The notes: generated by a model from the sequence alone, not told the origin. A stretch of DNA of 64,000 nt from JBMNKL01 sp050952225 (GCA_050952225.1 JBMNKL010000003.1:434001-498000), one strand, 5' to 3'; shown: positions 38,471 through 47,657, counted from the first letter of the stretch. Translations and numbers: made by a program.

Positions 38471-38498
38471 CGTATGTCCATGATAAACTGGCTTTAAC

Positions 38499-39785
38499 TC
38501 ACAACAGACCGAGCATTTTTTTTATGGAAACAATCTGCACGCAGGTGCAAAGGAGCTCTATGGCTGTTTTTAGTTCGTTTATCGGCGGCAATGTCGGGGC
38601 TATCCTTATGTTCCTGTCTTCCGGATCTTTCCCGTAAGGATAGGTCGCGCCGGCGGGAGTAAATACCACGCCTGCTTCATGCGCCATTTTTACCGTTGCG
38701 GCCGCGCAGCCGGGCAGAGTGTCCAGGCTGATAAAATAGCCTCCGTTCGGCCTGTACCACCATGCAATATTCTTTCCGCCGAGCCTGTGTTCAAAAATAT
38801 CGAGCACAGCATCGAATTTTGGTTTTAATATTTTCGCATGTTTTTTCATATGCTCATTTATTCCGTCCATATTCTTCAGGAACCATACATGTCTCAGCTG
38901 GTTTATTTTATCAGGTCCGATGGTCCTGACGGATAACAGCTTTTTAGTCTGGGATATATTGTTTTTACTTGCCGCCATCATCGCAACACCGGCACCCGGG
39001 AAAGTAATTTTCGACGTGGAAGAAAAAACATACACCCTGTCGGGGTTCCCCGCTTTCCTGCAAGCCTCAATAATGTTCTTCAGGCGGTCGGGACGGTCTG
39101 TAAGGTGATGCACGGCATAAGCATTGTCCCAGAAAATTCTGAAGTCCGGAGCAGCCGTTTCCATGGACGCCAATCTGTCGACTACCTCATCAGAAAAGGT
39201 TATACCTGTAGGGTTGCTGTACTTGGGAATACACCACATACCTCTGACAGACTTGTCCGTGGCTGCAATATTCTCAACGGCATCCATATCCGGGCCGTCT
39301 TTTTTCATTTTTACAACGATCATTTCGATATTGAACAGCTCTGTAATGGCAAAATGCCTGTCATATCCCGGACTCGGACAGATGAATTTTACTTTTTCCA
39401 TCCTGCTCCACGGGCCGTCGCCGCCACAGGCTCCGAATGTCATTAAGCGGCTTAAGGTATCATACATCATGCTCAGGCTGGAATTTCCCCCGATAATTAT
39501 TTCCTCGCTGCTTACTTCCAACATTTCGGCAAAAAGCTTCTTCGCATCAGGTATCCCGTCTATCAGGCCGTAATTCCTTACGTCTGTTCCATCGGTTGTT
39601 ATGCATTCTTCCGGCGTTCCGGGAAATCCTAACATTTCCATCGATAAATCAAGCTGTTCCTTGCAAGGTTTCCCTCGTGACATATCTAATTTTAATTTTT
39701 TCTCAACAAATCCTTCATATTCTTTATTTAAAGAATCCAGCATAATTCTCAGCTCATTACTGCTTAGTTTTGAAAACTCTGACAT
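38499..39785 (-). CDS. PLP-dependent aminotransferase, class I/II (aspartate aminotransferase type Ic-like)
   Basis: The 428-residue fold-type I aminotransferase has the substrate and PLP motifs KYSNPTGITFSDE, WDNAYAVHHL and the Schiff-base lysine in SSTSKITFPGAG. The C-terminal small domain has RIAPTLPP, which holds the carboxylate-binding Arg. The N-terminus (LDMSRGKPCKEQLDLS) matches the AspB-like Ic group. The amino donor cannot be fixed from sequence. GGAGG precedes ATG 39785. A Cys-containing extension (CTCVQIVSIKKMLGLL) ends the protein. Confidence 0.85.
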   Translation of the reverse strand: MSEFSKLSSNELRIMLDSLNKEYEGFVEKKLKLDMSRGKPCKEQLDLSMEMLGFPGTPEECITTDGTDVRNYGLIDGIPDAKKLFAEMLEVSSEEIIIGGNSSLSMMYDTLSRLMTFGACGGDGPWSRMEKVKFICPSPGYDRHFAITELFNIEMIVVKMKKDGPDMDAVENIAATDKSVRGMWCIPKYSNPTGITFSDEVVDRLASMETAAPDFRIFWDNAYAVHHLTDRPDRLKNIIEACRKAGNPDRVYVFSSTSKITFPGAGVAMMAASKNNISQTKKLLSVRTIGPDKINQLRHVWFLKNMDGINEHMKKHAKILKPKFDAVLDIFEHRLGGKNIAWWYRPNGGYFISLDTLPGCAAATVKMAHEAGVVFTPAGATYPYGKDPEDRNIRIAPTLPPINELKTAIELLCTCVQIVSIKKMLGLL

Positions 39786-39832
39786 TAAGCGACCTCCATG
39801 TTTATGTGTATTTCTGATATTTTATTATATTT

Positions 39833-39861
39833 ATAATATAATTGCAACTTCCTTGTTACAA
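39833..39861 (-). promoter_or_regulatory. Candidate promoter of the aminotransferase gene
   Basis: On the minus strand TTGTAA (39861-39856) and TATTAT (39838-39833) are spaced by 17 bases, about 48 bases before the start codon. The 192-base gap 39786-39977 shows nothing else I can name. Confidence 0.45.
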
Positions 39862-39977
39862 TATTTCATAATTTAGTTTTTACTGCAATAATAAATAATA
39901 TAAACCCTTATTGCCTGCAAAGGGTTGGATGTCATTTTTTGCGGGGAAATTCACAATTATTCGACATATGTTGCCCG

Positions 39978-40913
39978 CTAATTTAATATTTGCCTGATAA
40001 TCCTCAGAAAATTCAAACCGGCAAATTTCTCGATAAAAGTATCGCTGTAATTTAACTGGGCAAGTCTTTCAAAAAGGGCAGGTATGCATTGTGTTCCTTC
40101 CATTGACAGCGGGGTTTGAACGATCCCGTCAAAATCGGAGCCGATGCCAATGTGGTCTTCCCCTGTAACGGAACATATATGCTCGATATGTTTTATGATA
40201 TCATCTACCGAGGTATTATCCGTATTATTAAGAAAACTGGGGCAGAAATTGATACCTACTACTCCACCGTTAGCCTTAATGCTGGCAAGCTGACAGTCGG
40301 AGAGGTTCCGGATGTTGTCACATACGGCTTTTGCATTTGAATGTGAAGCGATCACTGGCTTTTTTGATATTTCCAGGACATCGTAGAAACTAGCTTCACA
40401 AAGATGTGAAACATCTACTATCATCCCCAGCCTTTCCATCTCGGCAACTACTTTTCTGCCGAAAGCGGAAAGGCCTGAGCCATAATACTCTTGCGCGCCA
40501 TCAGCGAGCAGGTTGCGATAGTTCCACGTAAGAAGCATGCTCCTTACGCCAAGCCTGAATAACTGCCTCAGAATCGCCAGATCGCCATTCAGGCATTCCC
40601 CTCCCTCTACAGAAAGCAATGCGGCAACTTTTCCCCTGGCAAGCGCCAGGTCGATATCGCTTGCATTACGGCAGACCGCGATTTTATCCCTATACTTCTC
40701 CTCTGCTTCACATACCACATCGAGAATGGATAATACACGTGAAAGAGTGTTGTTCATGTACTTTACAGGGTCTGCAAACGCTGCGAAAAACTGTACACGC
40801 TGGCCGGTTGCAAGAAGCCTTTTTAAATCAAGATGTAAAGAGTTTTCATACAAGTCGGCGTTATGATCAAGCGCCTGAAACGCCGTATCACAGTGGGCAT
40901 CTACAATTATCAC
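39978..40913 (-). CDS. Membrane dipeptidase family (peptidase M19)
   Basis: The 311-residue zinc dipeptidase of the renal dipeptidase family has the first metal motif DAHCDT, the bridging Glu in SVEGGE, SHLCEASFYDV, ASHSNAK and GIGSDFDGI. Bacterial members act in the cytosol on dipeptides; no signal is visible. It overlaps yraN by one base, so the two are co-translated at the end of the rplS-ylqH gene run. Confidence 0.92.
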   Translation of the reverse strand: MIIVDAHCDTAFQALDHNADLYENSLHLDLKRLLATGQRVQFFAAFADPVKYMNNTLSRVLSILDVVCEAEEKYRDKIAVCRNASDIDLALARGKVAALLSVEGGECLNGDLAILRQLFRLGVRSMLLTWNYRNLLADGAQEYYGSGLSAFGRKVVAEMERLGMIVDVSHLCEASFYDVLEISKKPVIASHSNAKAVCDNIRNLSDCQLASIKANGGVVGINFCPSFLNNTDNTSVDDIIKHIEHICSVTGEDHIGIGSDFDGIVQTPLSMEGTQCIPALFERLAQLNYSDTFIEKFAGLNFLRIIRQILN

Positions 40914-41281
40914 TAGAAAGCACTCCTTATCAGGTTAATTTGGGCGGGTATAAAATCTTCGCCGGAAATACTGCCAAAGACCTCTACTACATCAAACCTC
41001 ATGTTTCTTTCCCCCAGGTTCATTTGTTTAATATATATCCAGGCCAGCTTCTTTAATTTTTCCCTTTTCACGCGCCCGACTGCTTCGGCCGGAGTTCCGA
41101 AAAGACGGCTTGTCCTGGTTTTTACTTCTATGAAACATATGTATTCGCTCTCCCGGGCTATAATATCTATCTCACCCAGTTTCCCCGGCCTGAAATTTCT
41201 TTCGAGTATTATGAAACCGTTTTTGGCAAGGTAATCAACAGCGGCATTTTCCCCGGCAATCCCATACTTCCTTTTATTCAT
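40913..41281 (-). CDS. yraN: UPF0102 family nuclease-fold protein YraN
   Basis: The 122-residue protein has the family pattern GENAAVDYL, NFRPGKLGEIDIIARE and FIEVKTRTS, with the Glu/Asp/Glu-x-Lys residues of a restriction-like nuclease fold. Its role is unsettled. It overlaps the ylqH-like gene by eight bases. In many Firmicutes it lies beside rnhB. Confidence 0.93.
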   Translation of the reverse strand: MNKRKYGIAGENAAVDYLAKNGFIILERNFRPGKLGEIDIIARESEYICFIEVKTRTSRLFGTPAEAVGRVKREKLKKLAWIYIKQMNLGERNMRFDVVEVFGSISGEDFIPAQINLIRSAF

Positions 41282-41573
41282 ACCTGTCCCCCGGAAGCCC
41301 TGTTTTATCGAATTTGCCGTCCAGTCTGCCTACAAACACAAGTATTTGTGCCACTACACCGTACAATTCCGAAGGTATTTCGCTGCCTATTTTGAAGAAA
41401 TTCAGCGTATGAGCCAGGGCGGCATCTTCATACAAGGGCACATTGCTTTCAATGGCTTTTTCGATTATTCTTTCTGCCAGCTCTCCCCTGCCAAGCGCCA
41501 CAATTTCCGGGGCAATGTTTTTTTCAGGTGAATATTTTAATGCCGCGGCTTCTTTTATTTTTCTTTTTTTCAG
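41274..41573 (-). CDS. ylqH: FhlB-like protein YlqH (flagellar export switch homologue), probable CTG start
   Basis: This is a short stand-alone homologue of the C-terminal cytoplasmic domain of FlhB: AAALKYSPEKNIAPEIVALG, then ALAHTLNFFKIGSEIPSELYGVVAQILVFV. GTG 41501 would cut off the conserved AAALKYSPEKNIAP part and has no ribosome site. A CTG at 41573 lies eight bases after GGAGG, reads into KKRKIKEAAALKY and is the only start that restores the full protein (about 99 residues). Either CTG is used or one base is misread. Family members lack the NPTH self-cleavage site, which is also absent here. Confidence 0.8.
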   Translation of the reverse strand: MKKRKIKEAAALKYSPEKNIAPEIVALGRGELAERIIEKAIESNVPLYEDAALAHTLNFFKIGSEIPSELYGVVAQILVFVGRLDGKFDKTGLPGDRYE

Positions 41574-41633
41574 CCGGATAACCTCCCTGTATTTATAATA
41601 AGAAGTTTAAAAACCAAATAACGCAGGCACTTC

Positions 41634-43361
41634 CTATACCCGCAGGTCTACCCTGCCATGCCGCCATCCGGTCCGCTCCAGGCCAAGAATAAGCTTTTTC
41701 AGCCTTGACGGGGGCGTAGCCGAGTCAATAACGGTGTACCTGACATCGGACAGCTTGTAGCCGCATTCGGAAAAACTTGCATAAAGCTGGTCGATGTTTT
41801 CCCTGAAATAGTCACTGATTTGCTGTTTTTCCGTTCTCAACCTTAAATCGATGTTCTTTCCTTTTACGTCAAGAATCGTTTCAACTCTTCCCATGTTCTT
41901 CGTATCCAGTGAAACATACATTACCAAATTGTTCGGATCTATTCGTTTTCCGCCTTTGTTCCGCTTCATTACAAAAAGCTCGGCCGTAGTTTTATATCCG
42001 TTAATATTCACAGGCAACTGCAGGTATGGAATACCGATGTGATTAATTTCATTAATAAGCTTTATCGTGCTGCCAATTAGAATAAAGGCACCAGATATGG
42101 TTTCGGCCCTCGCCGGCGTATATTTGACATTTTGGAGGATTGAAGAGCTTATGTCGCCGAGTGCCTCAGCCAAATCCTTTTGTGCGCCTGATACGTCATT
42201 TTCTGCCGTAATCGTCTCCAAACCGGCACCGGTAAGGTTTTTTTCATTCATGCCCGGGTTTTCGGATAAAACGGCAGGATTTGCCTCCAGTCTGTCTCCT
42301 TCTATCTTTAAAAAGAGATGTTCCGCGTATCCGGCCAGGTTGTCCGGTCTTTTATAAATACTGCCGGTATTGAAGGCAAACGTACTTCCGGTATTACCGG
42401 CAGGTGTGCCGTCTGTATTATTAACTGCCGGCTTGCCATGCAAATCTTCTGTTTTATAGCTGGCGCCTGTAACGTACTCTTCCGTCCCGGCAACTTTTTC
42501 CGTTGTGGCACCAGGATTTTTTTCAGTGCCGCTGTATACAGTTTCCTTGTCACTGTCCACTGTTTTCAGGATGGAACCTTCACCTGTGTCATTAATATTG
42601 TTCACTCCCGTCTCACTAATGCGGGTTCCTGCAGCTTCCTTGCCGTGGTCTTGCGCCGACTCCTTTAGGGTGTTGCCCGATGCCGCTGCGAATACTCCGT
42701 CCTCACTTGCTTCATTGTAATTGCCTGCTTCTTCAGCACCCTTGTTCCCTGTCATATTCTGTATTTCTTCAATCAATTGCCCAAGCTTGAGCTCGCCGCC
42801 CAGCAGCTTTGCAAGCAGCTCAGGCTCGGCTTCCGCTGTTAGAAGCATTGAAGTAATTTGCCTGGCGGCTTCTGTTTCTCTTTGCTCTGATGATAACAAA
42901 AATGCAGCCTTTTCAACATCAAGGCCAGTAAAATTTTTTATAAGCCTGTGTGCTTCATCCATCTTGCTGCGTGTTACCGGAATCCCGTTCTTTATTAACT
43001 CCGTTGCAAGCAGTATATTTAAATTGTCGGGCTTGATATTAAGAGACACAAGAAAATCGGATAACGTTTCAGAGTCAAATTGTTGTGCCGTCATATGCCG
43101 GTTGTGCGCGGTTTCTAGCAAGAGCGTGTTTCCTTCTTTTGAAATCACTACCAGCTCAACAAATTGACCGGCTTTCAAGCTCACCGTTTCCATTGCTTTG
43201 GCTTTAAGGACTCCACCCCCGGAAAGTCTCAGCAAAACCTCATCCGATGTGATTTCAAGAACCATCGCTCTTAATACATCACCGGTATCCAACTTTTGGG
43301 CAAGGCTGACCGCGTCTGTCATTTCCCGCCCTGAAGCGTATACATGGGCTTCAATTCTCAT
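41634..43361 (-). CDS. ylqG: FliK-like protein YlqG (hook-length-control C-terminal domain)
   Basis: The 575-residue protein has a conserved N-terminal part (about 1-215) and a low-complexity Thr/Asn/Gly/Glu-rich middle (about 215-340). The C-terminal domain resembles Flg_hook (about 420-560; GIPYLQLPVNINGYKTTAELFVMK, shown here in part). This matches the YlqG proteins encoded between rnhB and ylqH in Bacilli and Clostridia. It pairs logically with the FhlB-like product, since FliK and FlhB interact in flagellar export. No other flagellar genes are in the window. Confidence 0.8.
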   Translation of the reverse strand: MRIEAHVYASGREMTDAVSLAQKLDTGDVLRAMVLEITSDEVLLRLSGGGVLKAKAMETVSLKAGQFVELVVISKEGNTLLLETAHNRHMTAQQFDSETLSDFLVSLNIKPDNLNILLATELIKNGIPVTRSKMDEAHRLIKNFTGLDVEKAAFLLSSEQRETEAARQITSMLLTAEAEPELLAKLLGGELKLGQLIEEIQNMTGNKGAEEAGNYNEASEDGVFAAASGNTLKESAQDHGKEAAGTRISETGVNNINDTGEGSILKTVDSDKETVYSGTEKNPGATTEKVAGTEEYVTGASYKTEDLHGKPAVNNTDGTPAGNTGSTFAFNTGSIYKRPDNLAGYAEHLFLKIEGDRLEANPAVLSENPGMNEKNLTGAGLETITAENDVSGAQKDLAEALGDISSSILQNVKYTPARAETISGAFILIGSTIKLINEINHIGIPYLQLPVNINGYKTTAELFVMKRNKGGKRIDPNNLVMYVSLDTKNMGRVETILDVKGKNIDLRLRTEKQQISDYFRENIDQLYASFSECGYKLSDVRYTVIDSATPPSRLKKLILGLERTGWRHGRVDLRV

Positions 43362-43391
43362 TTAAAGCTCCTTAATAACAAATGCAACACT

Positions 43392-44048
43392 TTATTCCAC
43401 AAAATTTTTAGTAAAACTTATTCTATGTATCGGACAAATCCCATATTTTCTTATAGCTTTTATATGCTCTGCCGTACCATAACCCTTATGCTTCTTAAAA
43501 CCGTATGCCGGGTAAAGACTGTCTGCTTCTTCAATAAGCCGGTCCCTTGTTACCTTGGCAATAATTGATGCGGCGGCGATAGAGATACTTAATGAATCAC
43601 CCTTGGTTATCGGCACCTGTAAAATATCGACATCCGGAAGCCTGATCGCATCAATCAAAAGCAAGTCGGGCTTCGGCTTAACCTGTTCAACAGCTTTTTT
43701 CATGGCTAGCTTTGTAGCATTTAATATGTTCATACTGTCTATGTACTTTTCATCTACGATGCCTGTCCCGACCGAAACGGCCTTATCCATGATAATATCG
43801 TACAGTTTTTCTCTTTTTGACGCACTCAGCTTTTTTGAATCTTTCAGCCCTTCGATAAAACATCCTTCCGGTAGCATCACGCATGCAGCGACTACCGGCC
43901 CCGCCAACGGTCCCCTGCCTGCCTCGTCAATGCCCGCGACGTAACGAAAACCTTTCAGGTAAGCTTCTTTCTCGTACCTGCTCAGCTCTTCAAGACGCTT
44001 TATCTCGCGTGCGGATGTTTTCTCCGAGGCTTTTATGCTACGTTCCAT
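43392..44048 (-). CDS. rnhB: Ribonuclease HII
   Basis: RNase HII cuts RNA in RNA-DNA hybrids, including single ribonucleotides. The 218-residue protein has GIDEAGRGPLAGP (catalytic Asp-Glu), ILLIDAI-type LLIDAIRLPD (Asp) and the GYGTAEH motif. The N-terminal extension of about 38 charged residues fits the Firmicutes form. It lies ten bases downstream of rbgA. Confidence 0.96.
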   Translation of the reverse strand: MERSIKASEKTSAREIKRLEELSRYEKEAYLKGFRYVAGIDEAGRGPLAGPVVAACVMLPEGCFIEGLKDSKKLSASKREKLYDIIMDKAVSVGTGIVDEKYIDSMNILNATKLAMKKAVEQVKPKPDLLLIDAIRLPDVDILQVPITKGDSLSISIAAASIIAKVTRDRLIEEADSLYPAYGFKKHKGYGTAEHIKAIRKYGICPIHRISFTKNFVE

Positions 44049-44058
44049 CTTTTCCCCC

Positions 44059-44937
44059 TTATTCTCTGTCTGGTTTTTCTTCTCCGCCCCAGCCTGGTTT
44101 TTCCAGTGATATTCTGCCTATTTTCCCTCCGCGGAATTCGTCGAGCAGTATGACAGCAATTCTCCTTAGATCAATATTCCCGCCCGATATTATACATCCC
44201 CTGTTTCTCCCGGCGGCTTCCAGCAGTTCCAGCCCATTCAACCCTTCAATACGCGAGAGCTTGTAACGATTTTTAAACATCTCGGCGTAAGCGGATGACA
44301 ACCGTTCAGCCAAGGAAGCGGCAACACGTTCCACGTCAATTATATCGTCCTTGATTGCGCCAGTAAAAGCAAGATTCAAGGCGGTTTCCGGGTCATCAAA
44401 TTTTGGGCTGAGTATACCCGGCGTATCCAGCATATCAATGCTTGGGTTCAGGCGGATCCATTGCTTTCCGCGTGTTATGCCGGGCCTGTCCCCGGTCATG
44501 GCGACAGCTTTGCCGGCTATCTTGTTTATGAAAGCCGATTTGCCTACATTCGGTATGCCGACGATCATTGTACGAACAGGTCTGAAAATCCTGCCCTTTT
44601 GCCTGTCTCTCTCAAATTTTTCCTTCATTATATATTTTAAACTATTAATAAGATTATTCAATCCTTTTCCCCTGAGCGAATCAACGGGAATAGCAATTAT
44701 TCCCCTGGCTTCATACCAATTTGCCCACTCTTTTGTTACGTTTTCGTCTGCCAGGTCCATTTTGTTTAATACAAGTACCCGGGGCTTATTGCCTATAATG
44801 TTGTCTATTTCAGGATTTTTGCTGCTGACCGGTATTCTTGCGTCCAGCAGTTCCACAACCACATCCACAAGCTTCAGGTTTTCCTTTAAGAGACGCCTGG
44901 TTTTCGCCATATGTCCCGGAAACCATTGAATATTCAT
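44059..44937 (-). CDS. rbgA: Ribosome biogenesis GTPase RbgA (YlqF)
   Basis: RbgA acts in late 50S assembly. The 292-residue GTPase is circularly permuted: G4 NKMDL comes before G1 GIPNVGKS and G3 DTPG. The N-terminus NIQWFPGHMAKT carries the conserved His-containing motif. The start at 44937 is supported by GAGGAG just upstream; the in-frame Met at 44952 lies before that site. It follows rplS as in Bacillus. Confidence 0.95.
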   Translation of the reverse strand: MNIQWFPGHMAKTRRLLKENLKLVDVVVELLDARIPVSSKNPEIDNIIGNKPRVLVLNKMDLADENVTKEWANWYEARGIIAIPVDSLRGKGLNNLINSLKYIMKEKFERDRQKGRIFRPVRTMIVGIPNVGKSAFINKIAGKAVAMTGDRPGITRGKQWIRLNPSIDMLDTPGILSPKFDDPETALNLAFTGAIKDDIIDVERVAASLAERLSSAYAEMFKNRYKLSRIEGLNGLELLEAAGRNRGCIISGGNIDLRRIAVILLDEFRGGKIGRISLEKPGWGGEEKPDRE

Positions 44938-44980
44938 AATTACTCCTCTCAAACAACTTCGGTAGAACAGGTCGCACCAA

Positions 44981-45008
44981 AATACAAAAGGGACCTGCCT
45001 GCGGTCCC
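44981..45008 (-). terminator. Terminator-like hairpin between rplS and rbgA
   Basis: On the minus strand GGGACC-GCAGGCA-GGTCCC is followed by TTTTGTATTTT. It lies eight bases past the rplS stop and would lower expression of rbgA relative to rplS. Confidence 0.75.
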
Positions 45009-45015
45009 CTTTATA

Positions 45016-45372
45016 TTACGAATCTTTCACAACAAGTTTTTCTTTTATCCTGGCTGCCTTGCCAACTCGTTTACGCAAGTAATACAGCTTGGCTCTCCTG
45101 ACCTTGCCTCTTCTTACTACTTCTATCTTGCTTATCTTCGGAGAATGAACCGGAAGAATCCTTTCCACTCCTACGCTGTAAGATACTCTTCTTACGGTAA
45201 AGGTCTCTTTCAGGCCTGCGCCCTTCCTGGCAATAACAGTTCCCTCAAATATCTGTATTCTTTCCCTGTTGCCTTCCTTGACTTTCAGGTGAACTTTCAC
45301 ATAGTCGCCTATGCTGATAACCGGAAGATCCGTTCTTAGCTGTTCTTGTTCCAAAGACCTGATAATATCCAT
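45016..45372 (-). CDS. rplS: 50S ribosomal protein L19
   Basis: The 118-residue protein has the L19 features IGDYVKVHLKVKEG, RIQIFEGTVIARKGAGL, TVRRVSYSVGVERILPVHSP and the basic C-terminus KLYYLRKRVGKAARI. ATG 45372 follows GAGGAGG with good spacing; the in-frame Met at 45405 lies upstream of that site. It is the first gene of the minus-strand run rplS-rbgA-rnhB-ylqG-ylqH-yraN. Confidence 0.97.
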   Translation of the reverse strand: MDIIRSLEQEQLRTDLPVISIGDYVKVHLKVKEGNRERIQIFEGTVIARKGAGLKETFTVRRVSYSVGVERILPVHSPKISKIEVVRRGKVRRAKLYYLRKRVGKAARIKEKLVVKDS

Positions 45373-45455
45373 TTGCACTTCCTCCTCTCTTGCCTGGACG
45401 TTCATAAATGCATGGATGATTTAATTGCATCAGCGGACCGCCCGTAATACACACG
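45373..45455 (-). promoter_or_regulatory. rplS 5' leader, candidate L19 autoregulatory leader
   Basis: The leader of about 80 bases contains the small hairpin GCGGTCCGC and the segment AAGAGAGGAGG that merges with the ribosome site. Firmicutes rplS genes often carry a conserved L19-binding leader, and this one looks plausible. I cannot fold or align it here. The palindrome ACACGCGTGT (45451-45460) marks its 5' edge. Confidence 0.4.
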
Positions 45456-45461
45456 CGTGTT

Positions 45462-45491
45462 ATTATAACATATAAAAATGCCTTTTGTAAA
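45462..45491 (-). promoter_or_regulatory. Promoter of rplS
   Basis: On the minus strand TTTACA (45491-45486) and TATAAT (45467-45462) are spaced by 18 bases, placing the transcript start about 80 bases before the rplS start codon. Confidence 0.65.
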
Positions 45492-45608
45492 CGCTAAAGT
45501 TTTAAAATTTTTTGTGACGTAGATTGCAAGTTTAATTGCCTTACATTTTTTAGCAGAACCTTGTTTTAAGCAACCATCACCTTAGCCATCATGTTTGCAG
45601 TTTGATAA

Positions 45609-45757
45609 CCAAATATTCAACACTATACTGTCTAAAAATTCGGGGCCATTATCTACTGTAATCGTTTTAAAATGCTTCGAAAACTTCTTGCCATACTTCC
45701 GTTCCAGCTTATCTAGTTCTCTCTTCACCGAATCCTGGTATTATTAAGTTGACTCAT
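45609..45757 (-). pseudogene. Wreck of an IS transposase with internal deletion (IS30-like)
   Basis: An ATG at 45757 with a strong AGGAGGGTCC site starts MSQLNNTRI and stops at once. In another frame, 45725-45609 reads KRELDKLERKYGKKFSKHF then KTITVDNGPEFLD, a DDE integrase-core segment of the IS30 kind. Most of the coding region between these parts is gone. The 400-base gap between rplS and the TPR gene holds nothing else I can name. No clear terminal repeats were found. Confidence 0.65.
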
Positions 45758-45873
45758 TTCGGACCCTCCTATGTTTTTGGTTTGGTCACTTAAAACATTA
45801 TCAGAGGTTCCGACTTGAGTCACTATTTTTTCTTCAGTTTGGGCAATTAATTTTACAACTTACCCCTATCCGG

Positions 45874-47601
45874 TCAGGACACTAGTTTTTTAAATTCGCT
45901 TTTACCGCGCATTCCGTCAAACGCCTGGTTTTCCATCGCATCTTTACGAAGCTCTTCATTAAACCCGATTGCTCTTCTCAGATTTTCCAGCGAAATATCA
46001 TATCGCCCAAGCATGGCATATACGACTGCCATACTGTAATGAAGCTCACCGTCTTCAGGTTTTATGGCAAGAGCCGATTCATAAGCCTCTATGGCATCAT
46101 TATAACGTCGCATTTCCGTCAGCGCAGGACCAAGGTAATAATATATTTCAAGTTCATCCGGTTTAAGTTCAAGAGCCGTCCTGTATGCGGATATGGCTTC
46201 ATCATATCTTCCCGCTTCGTAGCAGCACATTCCCATGTTAAAATACAGGCTGTATTCCCCGGGATTTCTCTTAATACCTTCCTCGTATACTTCCAGTGCC
46301 TCTTCATGCCTTCCCAGCATGCAAAGCGCGATACCCAGGTTGTTGTACGCTTCCTTGAAATCCGGGCATAGTTTAATGGCATTGCCATATGCCTTGATGG
46401 CTTCATTCCTTTTCCCAATCTCATCCAGCGCCACGCCCATGTTATAATAGCTGCCGTAGCTATCAGGCCTGATCCTTATTGCTTCATTATATGCTGCGAC
46501 AGCCGCCTTCCATCTTTCCAGCCTGAGATATACACCGGCTTTTCCGTACCATGCTTGAAAATCATCAGGATTAATCCTCAGTACCTGGTCAAATATTTTA
46601 ATTGCGCTGTCCGGTTTATCCAGTTTCATCAGAACTTTCCCAAGCATATTCAAAGCTTCCGTGCTATCGGGCTGAAATTTCAAGGAATGTCTCAGCTCAG
46701 CTTCGGCTTCTTCAAGCCTTCCGGCCTCATAAAGCAAGTTTGCCAGTATAAAACAGGAACGGTAGCTCTTGCTTTCGGTATTTGGGTTTTTTAATATTTC
46801 AATGCCCTTTTCGGTGTCACCGGCATATACAAGCGCGAATGCCAGGTTCTCAAGCGCACATGTCTTTCCCGGGTTTGCGTCAATGGCTTTCTCATAGCTT
46901 CTTGCAGCCTTTTCGTAAAGGTTGAGCATGTAATACGCATTTCCCATGTTATAAAGTATGTCATGCTTGCCGTCCATATCTTCACTGCACAGTTCCAGCG
47001 CTTTTTTATAAGCTTCCACGGCATCGTCATACTTTTTCATCCTGAAACAAAGGTTTGCAAAATTGTAATAAAGCATGAAGGAAGACCCTGCCGCTGATGA
47101 AAGCGCATCGTACATATAATATGCCCCGTCCCAATTATTTCCCGAAACAAGTGAATTGGCACGTTTTATACACTTCCTGAAATTTTTCTGCAAGTCTTCC
47201 GGAAACCCGTCAAGGTCCTTCAAAATTTCGGCAATTTGCCTGTCGCCGGCCTGAGTGTTTATTTTTTCAGGCGGCAGCTGCATTAAAGCAGTGGTTTTGG
47301 TTTTGGCTTTTTCCACAAGCCCGTAGAAGACACCCCTGGCTTTAAGCTTTCCAACCATTTTACGGTAGTCTGTGAAAACGAACACAGCGGGAGGGATAAT
47401 CCCTAATGCAAGGTACAAGACTTCTATCGCGGTAAGAACCTTAACATCATTTATAAAGCTCAAAACGGCAATTACAATGACAAATACCTGTGCGCAGACA
47501 GCTATGAGCATGTAAATGCTCCTTTTCCTAAATAACCGGTAAACCGAGTAAGAAAGCAGGGCAACCATAAGAGCGATTAAAAAACCGTTAATTACCGTCA
47601 T
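45874..47601 (-). CDS. Membrane-anchored TPR protein
   Basis: The 575-residue protein has three hydrophobic segments (about 3-22, 30-50 and 55-75) and then a long array of TPR units from about residue 150 to 555, for example AVEAYKKALEL and AIEAYESALAIKPED. There are roughly eleven repeats by eye. Such arrays bind other proteins; the partner is unknown. It is transcribed after ftsK on the same strand, 56 bases apart. An IS remnant adjoins its 3' side, so its C-terminus marks the edge of a disturbed region. Confidence 0.88.
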   Translation of the reverse strand: MTVINGFLIALMVALLSYSVYRLFRKRSIYMLIAVCAQVFVIVIAVLSFINDVKVLTAIEVLYLALGIIPPAVFVFTDYRKMVGKLKARGVFYGLVEKAKTKTTALMQLPPEKINTQAGDRQIAEILKDLDGFPEDLQKNFRKCIKRANSLVSGNNWDGAYYMYDALSSAAGSSFMLYYNFANLCFRMKKYDDAVEAYKKALELCSEDMDGKHDILYNMGNAYYMLNLYEKAARSYEKAIDANPGKTCALENLAFALVYAGDTEKGIEILKNPNTESKSYRSCFILANLLYEAGRLEEAEAELRHSLKFQPDSTEALNMLGKVLMKLDKPDSAIKIFDQVLRINPDDFQAWYGKAGVYLRLERWKAAVAAYNEAIRIRPDSYGSYYNMGVALDEIGKRNEAIKAYGNAIKLCPDFKEAYNNLGIALCMLGRHEEALEVYEEGIKRNPGEYSLYFNMGMCCYEAGRYDEAISAYRTALELKPDELEIYYYLGPALTEMRRYNDAIEAYESALAIKPEDGELHYSMAVVYAMLGRYDISLENLRRAIGFNEELRKDAMENQAFDGMRGKSEFKKLVS

Positions 47602-47657
47602 GGTGATGCACTCCTCTTAAAGCGTCACCAGTACCGTCGGAAACGCCTTATTATTTA

